This document shows positions 8,301-16,756 of a stretch of 64,000 bases of DNA, piece after piece; position 1 is the stretch's first letter, and every line of letters begins with the position of its first letter. The notes beneath the pieces are model-generated. The model saw only the letters and a list, made by a program, of their open reading frames with translations, searched no databases and was not told where the DNA came from. The stretch is taken from contig JAJCXR010000014.1 of assembly GCA_029263315.1 (NCBI GenBank), positions 62,001-126,000 on the forward strand. Direction: 5' to 3'. The stretch comes from Acidobacteriota bacterium. Its GTDB lineage: Bacteria > Acidobacteriota > Thermoanaerobaculia > Multivoradales > J023. The position numbers and the translations under genes were made by a program.

Positions 8301-9119
8301 ATGGCGACCTATGTGATCGGCGATATTCATGGCCGCTTCGAGACCCTTCAGGCGTTGTTGTCGCAGCTGCCTTTGCGCACCGGAGAGGACCAACTCTGGT
8401 TGACTGGGGATCTGGTCAATCGGGGGCCCTGTTCCCTGGACGTCTTGCGCTGGGCGCGGCGGTGGCATCGGCGTCATGGGGATCGTATGGTCGTCGTATT
8501 GGGTAATCACGACCTCCATTTGCTGAGCTTGCACTTCGAGCTGCGCCAAATCAGGAGCAAGGACGCCGACCTGCTTCCTATCCTGGAGGCCAAGGACCGC
8601 CAACGTCTGATGGATTGGTTGTTGCTGCGTCCTTTGCTGCATCGTCACGGCAGCACCGTGTTGGTGCACGCTGGATTGTTGCCCCGCTGGACCCCACGAC
8701 GGGCCGAGAAGCTGGCTCGCAGCACGGAGAAGCTGCTGCGCCGCAGCGAGCATCTGGCAGCCCTCCTCGGCTCGAGGGCCAAGGGCGACAAGGCGGTACG
8801 GGAGGCGAGACGCGTTCTAGAGGTGATGACCCGGATCCGGACCTTGAGCGCCGATGGCAAGCTCGATCCCTTCAGTGGCCCCCCCGGTGAAGCGCCCGAA
8901 GGCCGTGTGCCTTGGTTCTCCCATCCGCGACGGCGCGCGACGAAGTCCGAGATCGTCTTCGGACATTGGGCGGCCCTCGGTTTGCACCACGAGGCGGGGA
9001 CCTACTGCCTCGACAGCGGCTGTGCTTGGGGCGGCCAGCTGAGCGCCCTACGTCTCGAAGATCGCCAGATCTTTCAGCAAGAGGTGCTGGAGCCGGCGCC
9101 ATCCCCCCGCGTCTGCTAG
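8301..9119 (+). CDS. apaH: Symmetrical Ap4A hydrolase ApaH
   Basis: 272 residues, normal for ApaH. Metallophosphatase signatures are complete: GDIHG at 7-11, GDLVNRGP at 36-43 and GNHD at 68-71, with a later GHWAALG and a C-terminal LDSGCAWGG matching the ApaH-specific 'DTGCVWGG' motif. The enzyme cleaves diadenosine tetraphosphate symmetrically into two ADP and can remove Np4N caps from RNA 5' ends. It stands alone on the plus strand. The 262-bp upstream gap shows no clear promoter. Confidence 0.95.
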   Translation: MATYVIGDIHGRFETLQALLSQLPLRTGEDQLWLTGDLVNRGPCSLDVLRWARRWHRRHGDRMVVVLGNHDLHLLSLHFELRQIRSKDADLLPILEAKDRQRLMDWLLLRPLLHRHGSTVLVHAGLLPRWTPRRAEKLARSTEKLLRRSEHLAALLGSRAKGDKAVREARRVLEVMTRIRTLSADGKLDPFSGPPGEAPEGRVPWFSHPRRRATKSEIVFGHWAALGLHHEAGTYCLDSGCAWGGQLSALRLEDRQIFQQEVLEPAPSPRVC

Positions 9120-9186
9120 GCCCCAGGCCCTAGGCCACCCCACCTCTCGAATTCACAAAAGCCGCCGACGGATAAGTCCCTTTTTT

Positions 9187-9249
9187 CGAGATCGAAAGCG
9201 AGGGGCTGCTGCAGGCAGTCAACACCGGCTGCAGCAACGGAGGATCTCG
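9187..9249. other. Nested inverted repeat, possible structured RNA or leader element
   Basis: CGAGATC at 9187-9193 pairs with GATCTCG at 9243-9249, and inside it TGCTGCAG at 9207-9214 pairs with CTGCAGCA at 9229-9236 (loop of 14). It lies in the 287-bp gap between apaH and the small exported peptide gene, about 160 bp before the latter. Nothing else is recognised in that gap. Whether it is transcribed is unknown. Confidence 0.35.
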
Positions 9250-9406
9250 CCCCTGGGTGTCACGGTGGGGTCCTTTGTCACCCGGTTTCTGAATCGCAGA
9301 AATATTCTACGCTTTTGGCGCCCTTTCACTTTATGCTGACCCCCATGGAATCGAGCGGCTTCCGGCGATGTTGCCGAATTCCGTCTCGGTCCGAGGAGGA
9401 CGGCTC

Positions 9407-9637
9407 ATGATCCGTCAAACCCTGTCCGTTGTTTTGGTGTGGAGCCTGGTCGCGAGTGCCGGAGCGTTGTGCTTGTCGCTGGTAGGCACCAGCCCCGCGG
9501 GTTCCCCGGTGTCACAGCAGGTCGTTTCCTGGTCAGAGGACGCCGTGGCGTCTTTTTCGGCTGCGTCCGAGCTCGAAATGCAGCTCGAAACGACATCCGA
9601 GATGGGGCCCTGCATTGAGCCCAACGGTCTCGTCTAA
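9407..9637 (+). CDS. Small exported peptide of unknown function (76 aa)
   Basis: The ATG at 9407 is chosen because GAGGAGGA lies 6 nt upstream; an ATG at 9368 lacks such a site. Residues ~3-27 form a signal-peptide-like hydrophobic stretch ending near ALCLSLVGTSPAG, followed by a short Ser/Glu-rich section and the terminus EMGPCIEPNGLV. A strong terminator overlaps the stop codon, so this is a complete, self-contained transcription unit. It converges with an HTH-TPR regulator gene 56 bp away. Small secreted proteins beside HTH-TPR proteins suggest peptide signalling as in RRNPP systems, but that is inference. I recognise no family. Confidence 0.65.
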   Translation: MIRQTLSVVLVWSLVASAGALCLSLVGTSPAGSPVSQQVVSWSEDAVASFSAASELEMQLETTSEMGPCIEPNGLV

Positions 9638-9658
9638 ACGACCTTCGTGGTCGTTTTT
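9636..9658 (+). terminator. Rho-independent terminator of the small peptide gene
   Basis: Stem AAACGACC (9636-9643) with GGTCGTTT (9649-9656), 5-nt loop, then TT-C-T on the plus strand. The stem begins within the TAA stop codon of the 76-residue peptide gene. Confidence 0.88.
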
Positions 9659-9692
9659 CTCCTGACCTCGATGAGGAGAGCGTGACCTCTTC

Positions 9693-11000
9693 TCACCGCA
9701 TCACATCCCGGGAACGCTGACCGCGTTCCCGCTGTTTGCGCAGTTTGTTCTTGACCTCGGCCACCAAGGAAAGGGTCAAGCCGCGACCGCTCAAACAGCA
9801 CCGCAGCAACTCGACGACGGCGGCGCTGATCAAGGGTTGGCGGTTCAATGGCTCCACCAGACTGATCATCGTGCTGGCGGTCTCGTAGGCTCTCTCGTTG
9901 TGGCCCCGTCGTAGCTGGAGATGTACGAGCTCGGTGGTGATCAGGGCTGCATCTCCAGGATGGAGCTTCATCAGGCTCCGCGCCGCCTCGCTCAGAGACT
10001 CCTCGGCCTCTGCGTAGCGTTCCTGGTCGGCGGCGATCTGGCCCTGCAGCCAGATCAAACGTGCCCTTCCGAAGGGATCGAGGGACCCCTCCAGCAGGCG
10101 CGCCTGGTCGGCATAGTTGGCAGCCTCTTCAAGCTCACCCCGTCGGCGGTGACAGAGCCCTAGGGCCTGTAGCGCAGCACAGCGATTCTCTTCCGCCGAC
10201 GGCGGTAGATAGCGCAAGGCCGCTTGGTGTGCGGCAATGGCCTCGTCTGTGCGGTCCAAGTAGAAGAGCCAGATTCCTTGGTCGACAAATGATTTACCGA
10301 TGCCTTCGAGGTCGGCTACGAGGGTGTAGGTGTCCGTCGCCCTGCGTGCCAGTCTCCAAGCGGTCGCGTGCTCGCCCGCGTCGGCGACAACATAGCCCAA
10401 TCGTTGCAGCAGGTCACCGGTCAGCGCCGGCATGTCCAGATCTTCAGCCATCTGCAGGGCGCTGTTGAGGGCGTGCTGGGCCTTGTCGAGCTGAATGAGG
10501 TGCCGCCAGGCGCTACCCGCGGTGCTCAACAATCTGGGTAGTTGCTCGCCGTCCGCTTGGTCCAGGCAGGCGGTGATCTGTTGAATGACTTCCCTCGGGC
10601 TGTTGCGTCTTGCACGTTCGAAGCCCAGCAGGTCGGATTCGCTGAGGCGAGGCTGCTTGGCGACGGCGCCATTGACAAAACGTTGGACGGCCCTACGTAC
10701 CAACAGTGGCACATTTCCTTTGCGGATCGGCAAACGAAGGGCGCTCGGGCGTTCACCGAAGACTTCGCTGAAAAAGGGGCCTGGATCGAGGTCGAGCCAA
10801 TGCAGGATTTGGAGCAGATGGCTGAGCTCCAAAGTGCCCCGATAGCGCTTGTATCGCAGCCATCCTGAGCGGACCCCGAGGGCCTTCTCCAGGGCCGTGA
10901 TGGAGCCGGGGCCGCGTTGGCGGAGGGTTTTTTGCAAATGCAGGTGCAGACGCTGTGCCTGACGCCGGCCAAAGCTGTCTTCGATGATCTTGCGACCCAT
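9693..11000 (-). CDS. HTH-TPR transcriptional regulator
   Basis: 435 residues from ATG 11000, preceded by GAAGGA; an ATG at 11036 has no ribosome site. Residues ~33-75 (SITALEKALGVRSGWLRYKRY, then LLQILHWLDLDPGPFF) form an XRE/Cro-like helix-turn-helix with the phrase layout of HTH_3 proteins. Most of the rest (about 110-415) is helical, with repeated 34-residue TPR-like units such as ENRCAALQALGLCHRRRGELEEA. This layout matches the RRNPP class (Rap, Rgg, NprR, PlcR, PrgX) in which TPRs bind small peptides, but it is also a common acidobacterial regulator type of unknown ligand. It diverges from the unknown gene at 11173 and converges on the small exported peptide. Confidence 0.8.
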   Translation of the reverse strand: MGRKIIEDSFGRRQAQRLHLHLQKTLRQRGPGSITALEKALGVRSGWLRYKRYRGTLELSHLLQILHWLDLDPGPFFSEVFGERPSALRLPIRKGNVPLLVRRAVQRFVNGAVAKQPRLSESDLLGFERARRNSPREVIQQITACLDQADGEQLPRLLSTAGSAWRHLIQLDKAQHALNSALQMAEDLDMPALTGDLLQRLGYVVADAGEHATAWRLARRATDTYTLVADLEGIGKSFVDQGIWLFYLDRTDEAIAAHQAALRYLPPSAEENRCAALQALGLCHRRRGELEEAANYADQARLLEGSLDPFGRARLIWLQGQIAADQERYAEAEESLSEAARSLMKLHPGDAALITTELVHLQLRRGHNERAYETASTMISLVEPLNRQPLISAAVVELLRCCLSGRGLTLSLVAEVKNKLRKQRERGQRSRDVMR

Positions 11001-11172
11001 GATCCTTCGCCCTCTGGAAACGTTCCCGGTGCTCAACGTTCAGTAAGCGCAGTCCAACCTGAACGCTTCGGTGATGGTGCTTCGCGGTATACGAGATTGA
11101 ACAGTCTATCTTGAAAGAGGTCAGTGATCGCATGATCTGTTTACATTCCATCTGGCAATCAGAGGAGAGAAA

Positions 11173-11919
11173 ATGATCAGTGAGTGGCAAGAGCCGGCCC
11201 TCGAGGCGGCCAGAGAAAGGATTTTTCGACTGCTGGATGGGCTCCGTGAGATCGCCCGATCTCCGGGTCTCGGAAAGGGCCGCAGTCTGGAGGATCCAAG
11301 TCTTCAAAGGCAACGGGGTGAGCGGCTCGAGCTCGTCCGGTTGATGCTGGTTCAGGCCGTGCGCTTGCTCGAAGGGAACCTTTCCAGCCCCCGGGCACCG
11401 GCCGATGCCTGGCGGCACCCGATTCCCGCGATGCCTATTCCCGAAGGCCTGAGCGCTCTGCTGGGAGATGGGGCCGAGCATCGGCAAGGCAGTATCATCG
11501 CCCGGCGTCTACTTCTCGGCCCAGAGATCCACCGTCTGATGGGGGGTGATGGGGAGTGGGAACCCACCCTAGACGAAGTGGTCCGTTGGCTCCGCCATTT
11601 ACGCGACAGCGACTCGGATCTCCTGTCTTGGGCCTTGGTGGCCGTCAGGCTCGATCACCGGGCCCTTGCGATTCTGCAAGAGTTGGATCTCGACCAGCTC
11701 TTGACGACGGAGAATTGGTCTCATCCGTCGCAGGTCTTTCAACGGCCGCGGCCGCCGCTGGCACCGCTTCTGGAGGCCTGTGTCGCCCGTCTGAACGGGG
11801 CCGAGGGAACGGATCACCGGAGACTTATCGAGGTGCGGGAGAAGCTGGAGCGGGCGATTCGTATCGAAGAAGCGGCCAGCCGTCGGCGGCGCAATCGAAA
11901 AAACCGTGCCAAGGACTGA
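11173..11919 (+). CDS. Hypothetical soluble helical protein
   Basis: 248 residues, preceded by GAGGAGAG 4-5 nt before the ATG. No signal peptide or membrane segment. Sequence is rich in Leu, Arg and Glu and predicted by eye to be helical; a very basic tail (SRRRRNRKNRAKD) ends it. I recognise no family. It is divergent from the HTH-TPR regulator across a 172-bp shared promoter region, so the regulator may control it. The only visible nucleic-acid-binding hint is the basic tail. Confidence 0.75.
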   Translation: MISEWQEPALEAARERIFRLLDGLREIARSPGLGKGRSLEDPSLQRQRGERLELVRLMLVQAVRLLEGNLSSPRAPADAWRHPIPAMPIPEGLSALLGDGAEHRQGSIIARRLLLGPEIHRLMGGDGEWEPTLDEVVRWLRHLRDSDSDLLSWALVAVRLDHRALAILQELDLDQLLTTENWSHPSQVFQRPRPPLAPLLEACVARLNGAEGTDHRRLIEVREKLERAIRIEEAASRRRRNRKNRAKD

Positions 11920-11960
11920 TCGCACCAAGGACTGAATAGCGGCGCCTTGCGGCAGACATG

Positions 11961-11990
11961 AAAAAGGGCCCAGCCGCTGTGGCCGGACCC
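11961..11990 (-). terminator. Terminator of the acyl-CoA dehydrogenase operon
   Basis: GGGCCCAGCC (11966-11975) pairs with GGCCGGACCC (11981-11990) with two mismatches and a short loop; on the minus strand it is followed by UUUUU (AAAAA at 11961-11965). It lies 48 bp past the stop of the dehydrogenase gene. Confidence 0.8.
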
Positions 11991-12037
11991 TCAGTTGGGT
12001 GGCTGGAGGTCTCCAGCCACCGATCAGAGACGGACGA

Positions 12038-13939
12038 TCACTTGATGGCGACGACCTTCGGACGGCTGGGCCGACTCGCGGTGCGTTCCGTCGCGGTGGC
12101 TTCGAAGACCGGATCGAGACCCTCGAGGATTTCCTCCAGCCAGAGCTGTTTGCCCTTCAGAACCCCGAGGGCGACGCGGTACTTCTGGCTGTCGTCATTG
12201 CTCCACAAATCCTGGAACAAACGCTTGACCTTGCGTTTGACTTGGCGGCAGAAGATATCAGCCAACTCGGCAGCGTTGCTGGCCTCGGGGTGCCCGTTGA
12301 CCTTCATCGCATGCACCCGGCTGACGGTGGCGGCCATGGCGAAGAGCTCGTTGGCGATGTCCACCAAGCGAAACAGGAAGACCTGCTTGTTCTGCAGGCC
12401 GGCCTGATGCACCATCATGCCGTGGAAGACCTGCCGTGCCAGGCGGCGGGTGCTGCGCTCAACGAAGCGCAGATAACGAGCGTAGGGGCCGAATTCTTTG
12501 TAGCTCTTGAAGTTGCCGACCCACTGGCTGGGGTACCACGAAGCATAGAAGGCGGCGATATGCGGCAGGGCCTGGAGTTTTTCCGCCGGGCCCTTGTTGT
12601 GGGCGATGACGTCGCCCGCCACCTGCAGGTGCTTGTCGACGGCTTCGCGGGCCATGAAGAGATGCATGATCTCGCTCGAGCCTTCGAAGATCTTGTTGAT
12701 GCGGTAGTCACGCATCATGCGCTCGACCGCCACCGGGCGCTCGCCACGGGAGGCCAAGGACGGGGCCGTCTCGTAGCCACGGCCGCCACGGATCTGCATC
12801 GTGTCGTCGACGATCTCCCAGGCACGACAGGAGTTCCACTCCTTGGCTGCCGCCGCCTCGAGACGAATATCGAAGTTGCCGCGGTTGGACATGTCGGTGG
12901 CCAGGTGAGCCACCGATTCCATAGCGAAGGTGATGGACGCCATGTCGGCGATCTTGTGGGAAATTGCCTCATGTTTGCCGATGGGTTTGCCCCACTGGAC
13001 TCGCTCGGCCGACCACTCGCGGCAGATCTGCAGAGCCCGCTTGGCGGCGCCGACGGAGCCGTTGGGGATCGACAGGCGACCGTCGTTGAGGGTGGTGAGG
13101 GCGATCTTGAGGCCGCGACCTTCCTTGCCGATCAGGTTCTCGACGGGGATCTTGACGTCGGTGAAGCTGAGCACCGCATTGGCCAGGGCGCGCAGACCCA
13201 TGAAGTGGCAGCGGTGCTCCACCTTGACGCCTTCCCAATCCGCCTCGACGACGAAAGCGCTGATCGCCTTGGTTTGGCTGTCGCAGGCCATCACCACCAG
13301 CAGCTTGGCGATGGTGCCGTTGGTGCACCACAGCTTGCTGCCGTTGAGGATGTAGTGCTTGCCGTCGTCGGTGAGCTCGTAGGTGGTGGTCATGCGAGCC
13401 GGGTCCGAGCCCACCTGGGCTTCCGTGAGAGCGAAGGCGGAGATTTCACCGGCGGCGCAGCGGGGCAGATACTTTTTCTTCTGCTCAGGGGTGCCGAAGA
13501 GCTTCAAGGGCTGGGGCACACCGATGGACTGGTGGGCCGAGAGCAGGGCCGAGAGATTGCCGTCATAAGCGCCGAGCATCTCCATGACCTTGCCGTACTC
13601 CAACTGGTCGAATCCGAGGCCACCGTACTCCTTGGGAATCTTCATGCCGAAGGCGCCGAGCTTGCGTAAGCCGTCGACCACATCTTCCGGGTACTCGCCG
13701 GTGGCGTCGATCTGGTCGGAATCGACGTGGTCGCGGAGGAAGTCCTTCAAGGTATTGAAGAAGGCTTGGAACTCCGGACGCTCACCCTGGTGGACGGGGT
13801 AGGGATGGATCAAGTCGAGACGGAAGTTGCCCAGGAACATCTCGCGCATGAAACTGGGTTGCTTCCACTCCTTCTGACGGGAAGCCTCGGCGACATCCAT
13901 CGCCTCCTGCTCAGTGACGTGGATCGTTTTATCGGTCAT
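12038..13939 (-). CDS. Acyl-CoA dehydrogenase (long-chain type with C-terminal extension)
   Basis: 633 residues, longer than the ~380 of short-chain enzymes and similar to VLCAD/FadE-like forms that carry an extra C-terminal helical domain. FAD/substrate motifs are present: FALTEAQVGSDP (169-180), YILNGSKLWCTNG (196-208), and the catalytic base in IFEGSSEI (E419). It performs the first oxidation of fatty acyl-CoA beta-oxidation, passing electrons to ETF. AAGGAG lies 6 nt before the ATG. A TetR regulator lies 72 bp upstream on the same strand and is probably co-transcribed, so expression likely responds to an acyl-CoA or fatty acid signal. Confidence 0.95.
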   Translation of the reverse strand: MTDKTIHVTEQEAMDVAEASRQKEWKQPSFMREMFLGNFRLDLIHPYPVHQGERPEFQAFFNTLKDFLRDHVDSDQIDATGEYPEDVVDGLRKLGAFGMKIPKEYGGLGFDQLEYGKVMEMLGAYDGNLSALLSAHQSIGVPQPLKLFGTPEQKKKYLPRCAAGEISAFALTEAQVGSDPARMTTTYELTDDGKHYILNGSKLWCTNGTIAKLLVVMACDSQTKAISAFVVEADWEGVKVEHRCHFMGLRALANAVLSFTDVKIPVENLIGKEGRGLKIALTTLNDGRLSIPNGSVGAAKRALQICREWSAERVQWGKPIGKHEAISHKIADMASITFAMESVAHLATDMSNRGNFDIRLEAAAAKEWNSCRAWEIVDDTMQIRGGRGYETAPSLASRGERPVAVERMMRDYRINKIFEGSSEIMHLFMAREAVDKHLQVAGDVIAHNKGPAEKLQALPHIAAFYASWYPSQWVGNFKSYKEFGPYARYLRFVERSTRRLARQVFHGMMVHQAGLQNKQVFLFRLVDIANELFAMAATVSRVHAMKVNGHPEASNAAELADIFCRQVKRKVKRLFQDLWSNDDSQKYRVALGVLKGKQLWLEEILEGLDPVFEATATERTASRPSRPKVVAIK

Positions 13940-14011
13940 TGTATTCTCCTTGGTAGAGGTCCTGAGGTCGAAGGTCTCGGAATTCGAAGACTCCCGTCAA
14001 GCTCGTGGGGC

Positions 14012-14662
14012 TCAGGTCTGTAATAGATCCGAGCCGACGGGGGCGGTGATGCCATCGCCTTGGCGCAGCAGGCCGCCGAGGGCGATGCGGGTGATGCTCG
14101 ACACCACCTCCTCACTGCTCAAACGGCCATCCGGTTGGTACCAGCGGGAAATCCACATCACCATGCCCAGAATGCTGAAGGCGCCCACCGTGCTGTCCAC
14201 CGGTTGCAAGCTGTCCGTCGCCGCCAGCTCGTCGAGGGTGGTGCGCACGAAATCGAAGTACACCCGCTTGCGCTCGACGATGCTCTGTTTCTGCTCCGGG
14301 CTCAGGCCGCCCACTTCGTCCATCAGGATGGCCAGCACTCCGGCCTCGTTCTGCTGCGTCAGCAATCGGGCATGTTGGCGAACGATGATCTGCAAGCGCT
14401 CTTTGGGGTCGGCGATTTCTTGAGCTGGGCCGATGACGTACTCGTCCAGCTGACCCATGGCAAAGCTCATGATCGAGTAGAGCAGCTCTTTTTTGCCCTT
14501 GACGTAGTAATAGAGCCCGGGTTTGGTCATCCCGAGGGCCTCGGCGATGCCGCTCATCGAGGTGGCGTCGAATCCACGTTCATAGATCATGCGCGCCGCC
14601 GTGCGGTAGATGGCACCGGCGCGCTCGTCTTCGAAGAGGTGGTTTTTCTCGGCCTTGGGCAT
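14012..14662 (-). CDS. TetR family transcriptional regulator
   Basis: 216 residues. N-terminal DNA-binding domain: IYRTAARMIYERGFDATSMSGIAEALGMTKPGLYYYVKGKKELLY matches the TetR helix-turn-helix with the conserved 'GLYYYxxxKxxLL' end (long segment at residues ~18-62). The C-terminal ligand domain resembles KstR2/FadR-type fatty-acid regulators. A near-perfect palindrome 30 bp upstream of its start is the likely operator, implying autoregulation. It is followed by an acyl-CoA dehydrogenase on the same strand, the probable target. The ligand is not known. Confidence 0.92.
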   Translation of the reverse strand: MPKAEKNHLFEDERAGAIYRTAARMIYERGFDATSMSGIAEALGMTKPGLYYYVKGKKELLYSIMSFAMGQLDEYVIGPAQEIADPKERLQIIVRQHARLLTQQNEAGVLAILMDEVGGLSPEQKQSIVERKRVYFDFVRTTLDELAATDSLQPVDSTVGAFSILGMVMWISRWYQPDGRLSSEEVVSSITRIALGGLLRQGDGITAPVGSDLLQT

Positions 14663-14691
14663 GTTCTGGACCTCGTAGGCAGGGCTGTTAC

Positions 14692-14705
14692 TTACCGGTC
14701 GGTAA
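14692..14705. promoter_or_regulatory. Putative TetR operator palindrome
   Basis: TTACCGGTCGGTAA: TTACCG and CGGTAA form a perfect inverted repeat around a 2-bp centre. Size and 'TACCG-N2-CGGTA' form are typical of TetR-family fatty-acid regulators, and it sits 30 bp upstream of the TetR start codon at 14662. Confidence 0.75.
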
Positions 14706-14891
14706 AATCATCTCGCAAGGTCAAGCCGCTGTCAAGCATTCTTTTGCCGCGGCGCGGCGAAGCTTGATTGTTAACACGGCATCAATCTGGGGCTAGTTCG
14801 TACAAAACTAAACCGTGGGTAGAGTTTGTTGCACGACCCGTTGGCTGGCACGAAGCGCCAGTGTGTCTGGGAGTACTAACGGAAGGGAGGA

Positions 14892-14968
14892 TGGTGCGCC
14901 CGAAGGGATTCGAACCCCTGACCTACGGCTCCGGAGGCCGTCGCTCTATCCAGCTGAGCTACGGGCGC
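14892..14968 (-). tRNA. tRNA-Arg (anticodon CCG)
   Basis: A complete cloverleaf: acceptor GCGCCCG pairs with CGGGCGC, D arm GCTCAGCTGGATAGAGC, anticodon loop CTCCGGA (CCG), T arm with GGTTCGAATCC. The 3' CCA is encoded (14892-14894). Confidence 0.97.
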
Positions 14969-15024
14969 ATGAGAGGTGGATTCATCCGTGACGGTGGTTC
15001 CCAGCCCAGGGCACCTCGCTGAAG

Positions 15025-15101
15025 TGGCCTGCCTGGAGGGACTCGAACCCCCGACCCGCGGCTTAGAAGGCCGCCGCTCTATCCAGCTGAGCTACAGGCA
15101 G
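15025..15101 (-). tRNA. tRNA-Arg (anticodon TCT)
   Basis: Acceptor CTGCCTG pairs with CAGGCAG; D arm GCTCAGCTGGATAGAGC is identical to that of the neighbouring tRNA-Arg; anticodon loop CTTCTAA (TCT); T arm GGTTCGAGTCC. The 3' CCA is encoded (15025-15027). Confidence 0.97.
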
Positions 15102-15151
15102 CCGTGAATCCACAAGGCGTGCGTTCTGGGTCTTGCTTGGCGGGTTGCATG

Positions 15152-15225
15152 TCGGGGCGCCCAGATTCGAACTGGGGACCCCCTGCTCCCAAAGCAGGTG
15201 CGCTACCAGGCTGCGCTACGCCCCG
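15152..15225 (-). tRNA. tRNA-Pro (anticodon TGG)
   Basis: Acceptor CGGGGCG pairs with CGCCCCG, discriminator A; D arm GCGCAGCCTGGTAGCGC; anticodon loop TTTGGGA (TGG); T arm AGTTCGAATCT. Unlike the two Arg tRNAs nearby, no CCA is encoded (the next bases are CAT), so it must be added enzymatically. Confidence 0.96.
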
Positions 15226-15379
15226 CCACTCGCCAACATACACTACGCCAGAGCGCCGTGCCAAAACGCGAAGGCGAAGTGTAAGCGAGCCTTGTCCGAT
15301 AAGTCAATCGATGTCAAAAGGTCCAGCAACCCATCGGTAGATCCCGTAGAATCGTTTTCCTTCAGATGGAGCGATTTAG

Positions 15380-16747
15380 ATGAGTCAACGATTCGCGGTC
15401 ATGGGAGCCGGCCAGGTCGGTTTTCATCTCGCCAGTATTCTTTCGAAGCAAGGTCACAGTGTTGTTGTCATCGATGCCAAGGCCGAGCTACGTGGACGCG
15501 TACAGCAAAAACTCGATGTCGGTTTTGTGGCCGGCAATGGCGCCCATGTGCCGGTTCTGGAAGCGGCGAAGGTGGCCGACTGTGAGCTCTTCATGGCCGT
15601 TTCATCCAATGACGAGGCCAACCTAGCGGCTGCGGTTCTGGCCAAGAGGCTGGGTGCCAAGCGGACGGTAGTCCGGGTCGGAGTAGCCCAGGACATCACG
15701 ATCCATCGTCGACTCTATGCGGAAGTCTTCGGGATCGATCTGCTGCTGTCGACGGAGCTGCTGGCCACCACCCACATCCTCAACCACATTCTCGGCCACA
15801 ATACCCTCGCGGTGGAGTACCTGGCCAAGGGCAAGGTGCAGTTGCGGCGGGTCCTCTTGCAAGAGGGCTCGGTGCTCACCAAGCGTTCGCTACGCGACGT
15901 GGCGATGCCCAAGGGTTCCCTGGTGGTGGCTTTTTTCCGCCACGACGAGCTCTTGGTGCCGGCGGGGGGCGATCGCGCCAAACCGGGCGACGACGCTTTG
16001 ATCCTGTGTTCATCGGAAGTCATCCACAAGGTGGAGCGCATGATCAACCCGCGGCTCAAGCCGCGGGGAACGGTGGTCATCGCCGGGGGAGGGGCCACCG
16101 CCTACGCCGTGGCCAAGGCGCTCTCACGACAGGTGGATATGGTGAAGATCCTCGAAAACTATCGTCCGCGGGCCGAAGAGCTGGCGAAGATGCTGCCAGA
16201 CTTCCAGGTGCTGTACGGTGACGCCACCGATGTTTCCTTCCTGCGTGCCGAGCGCTTGCAGGAGGCGAAGGCTTTTGTCGCATTGACCGGCCATGACGAA
16301 GGCAATTTGATGGCCAGTTTGTTGGCCCAAGAGCTCGGTGTCGAGAAAGTCATCGCCTTGGTGGACCGCACGGAGACATCTCACCTGTGGCGCAAGCTGG
16401 GTTTGATGAATATCGTGTCGCCCCGGCTCCTGGCGGCGGGGCGGATTCAGGATTACATCACCAGCGGCTTCAGCTCCAACATCGTGTCCTTGGAACGGGG
16501 CAAGGCGCAGGTCTTCGAACGGCGGCTGGTGGCTGCCAGCCCGGCGGCAGGGGTCACTCTGGCGGAGATCAAGCCGCCGCGGGGGGTCATCGTCGGTGCG
16601 GTGGCGCGGGGCGACAAAGTTTTTGTGCCGCGGGGCGAGGATCGTCTGGAGGTCGGTGATCTGGTGATTCTCTTTGTCCAAGAAGAGCATGTGCCGATGG
16701 TGCATCTTCTGTTTCCCGGCAGGTCTTCGGACAAAGCCATTGCTTGA
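15380..16747 (+). CDS. trkA: Trk potassium uptake regulator TrkA
   Basis: 455 residues, the normal length for two-lobed TrkA. The first RCK lobe starts with the nucleotide-binding GAGQVG (9-14) and ends in an RCK_C segment; a second lobe begins around VVIAGGGATAYAVAKAL and has its own RCK_C end. It is a cytosolic NAD(H)/ATP-binding ring that gates the TrkH channel. trkH follows 9 nt downstream, so the pair is one operon. The first glycine motif (GxGxxG) is intact, the second (GGGATA) is altered, which may mean only one lobe binds nucleotide with full affinity. Confidence 0.96.
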   Translation: MSQRFAVMGAGQVGFHLASILSKQGHSVVVIDAKAELRGRVQQKLDVGFVAGNGAHVPVLEAAKVADCELFMAVSSNDEANLAAAVLAKRLGAKRTVVRVGVAQDITIHRRLYAEVFGIDLLLSTELLATTHILNHILGHNTLAVEYLAKGKVQLRRVLLQEGSVLTKRSLRDVAMPKGSLVVAFFRHDELLVPAGGDRAKPGDDALILCSSEVIHKVERMINPRLKPRGTVVIAGGGATAYAVAKALSRQVDMVKILENYRPRAEELAKMLPDFQVLYGDATDVSFLRAERLQEAKAFVALTGHDEGNLMASLLAQELGVEKVIALVDRTETSHLWRKLGLMNIVSPRLLAAGRIQDYITSGFSSNIVSLERGKAQVFERRLVAASPAAGVTLAEIKPPRGVIVGAVARGDKVFVPRGEDRLEVGDLVILFVQEEHVPMVHLLFPGRSSDKAIA

Positions 16748-16756
16748 GGTTCGAGG

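Noticed and set aside
11999-13669. 556-residue plus-strand frame opposite the acyl-CoA dehydrogenase
   Set aside because: Antisense shadow; the minus-strand frame has complete family motifs.
14892-15225. tRNA cluster as an integration site of a mobile element
   Set aside because: No integrase, flanking direct repeats or foreign-looking genes are seen on either side.
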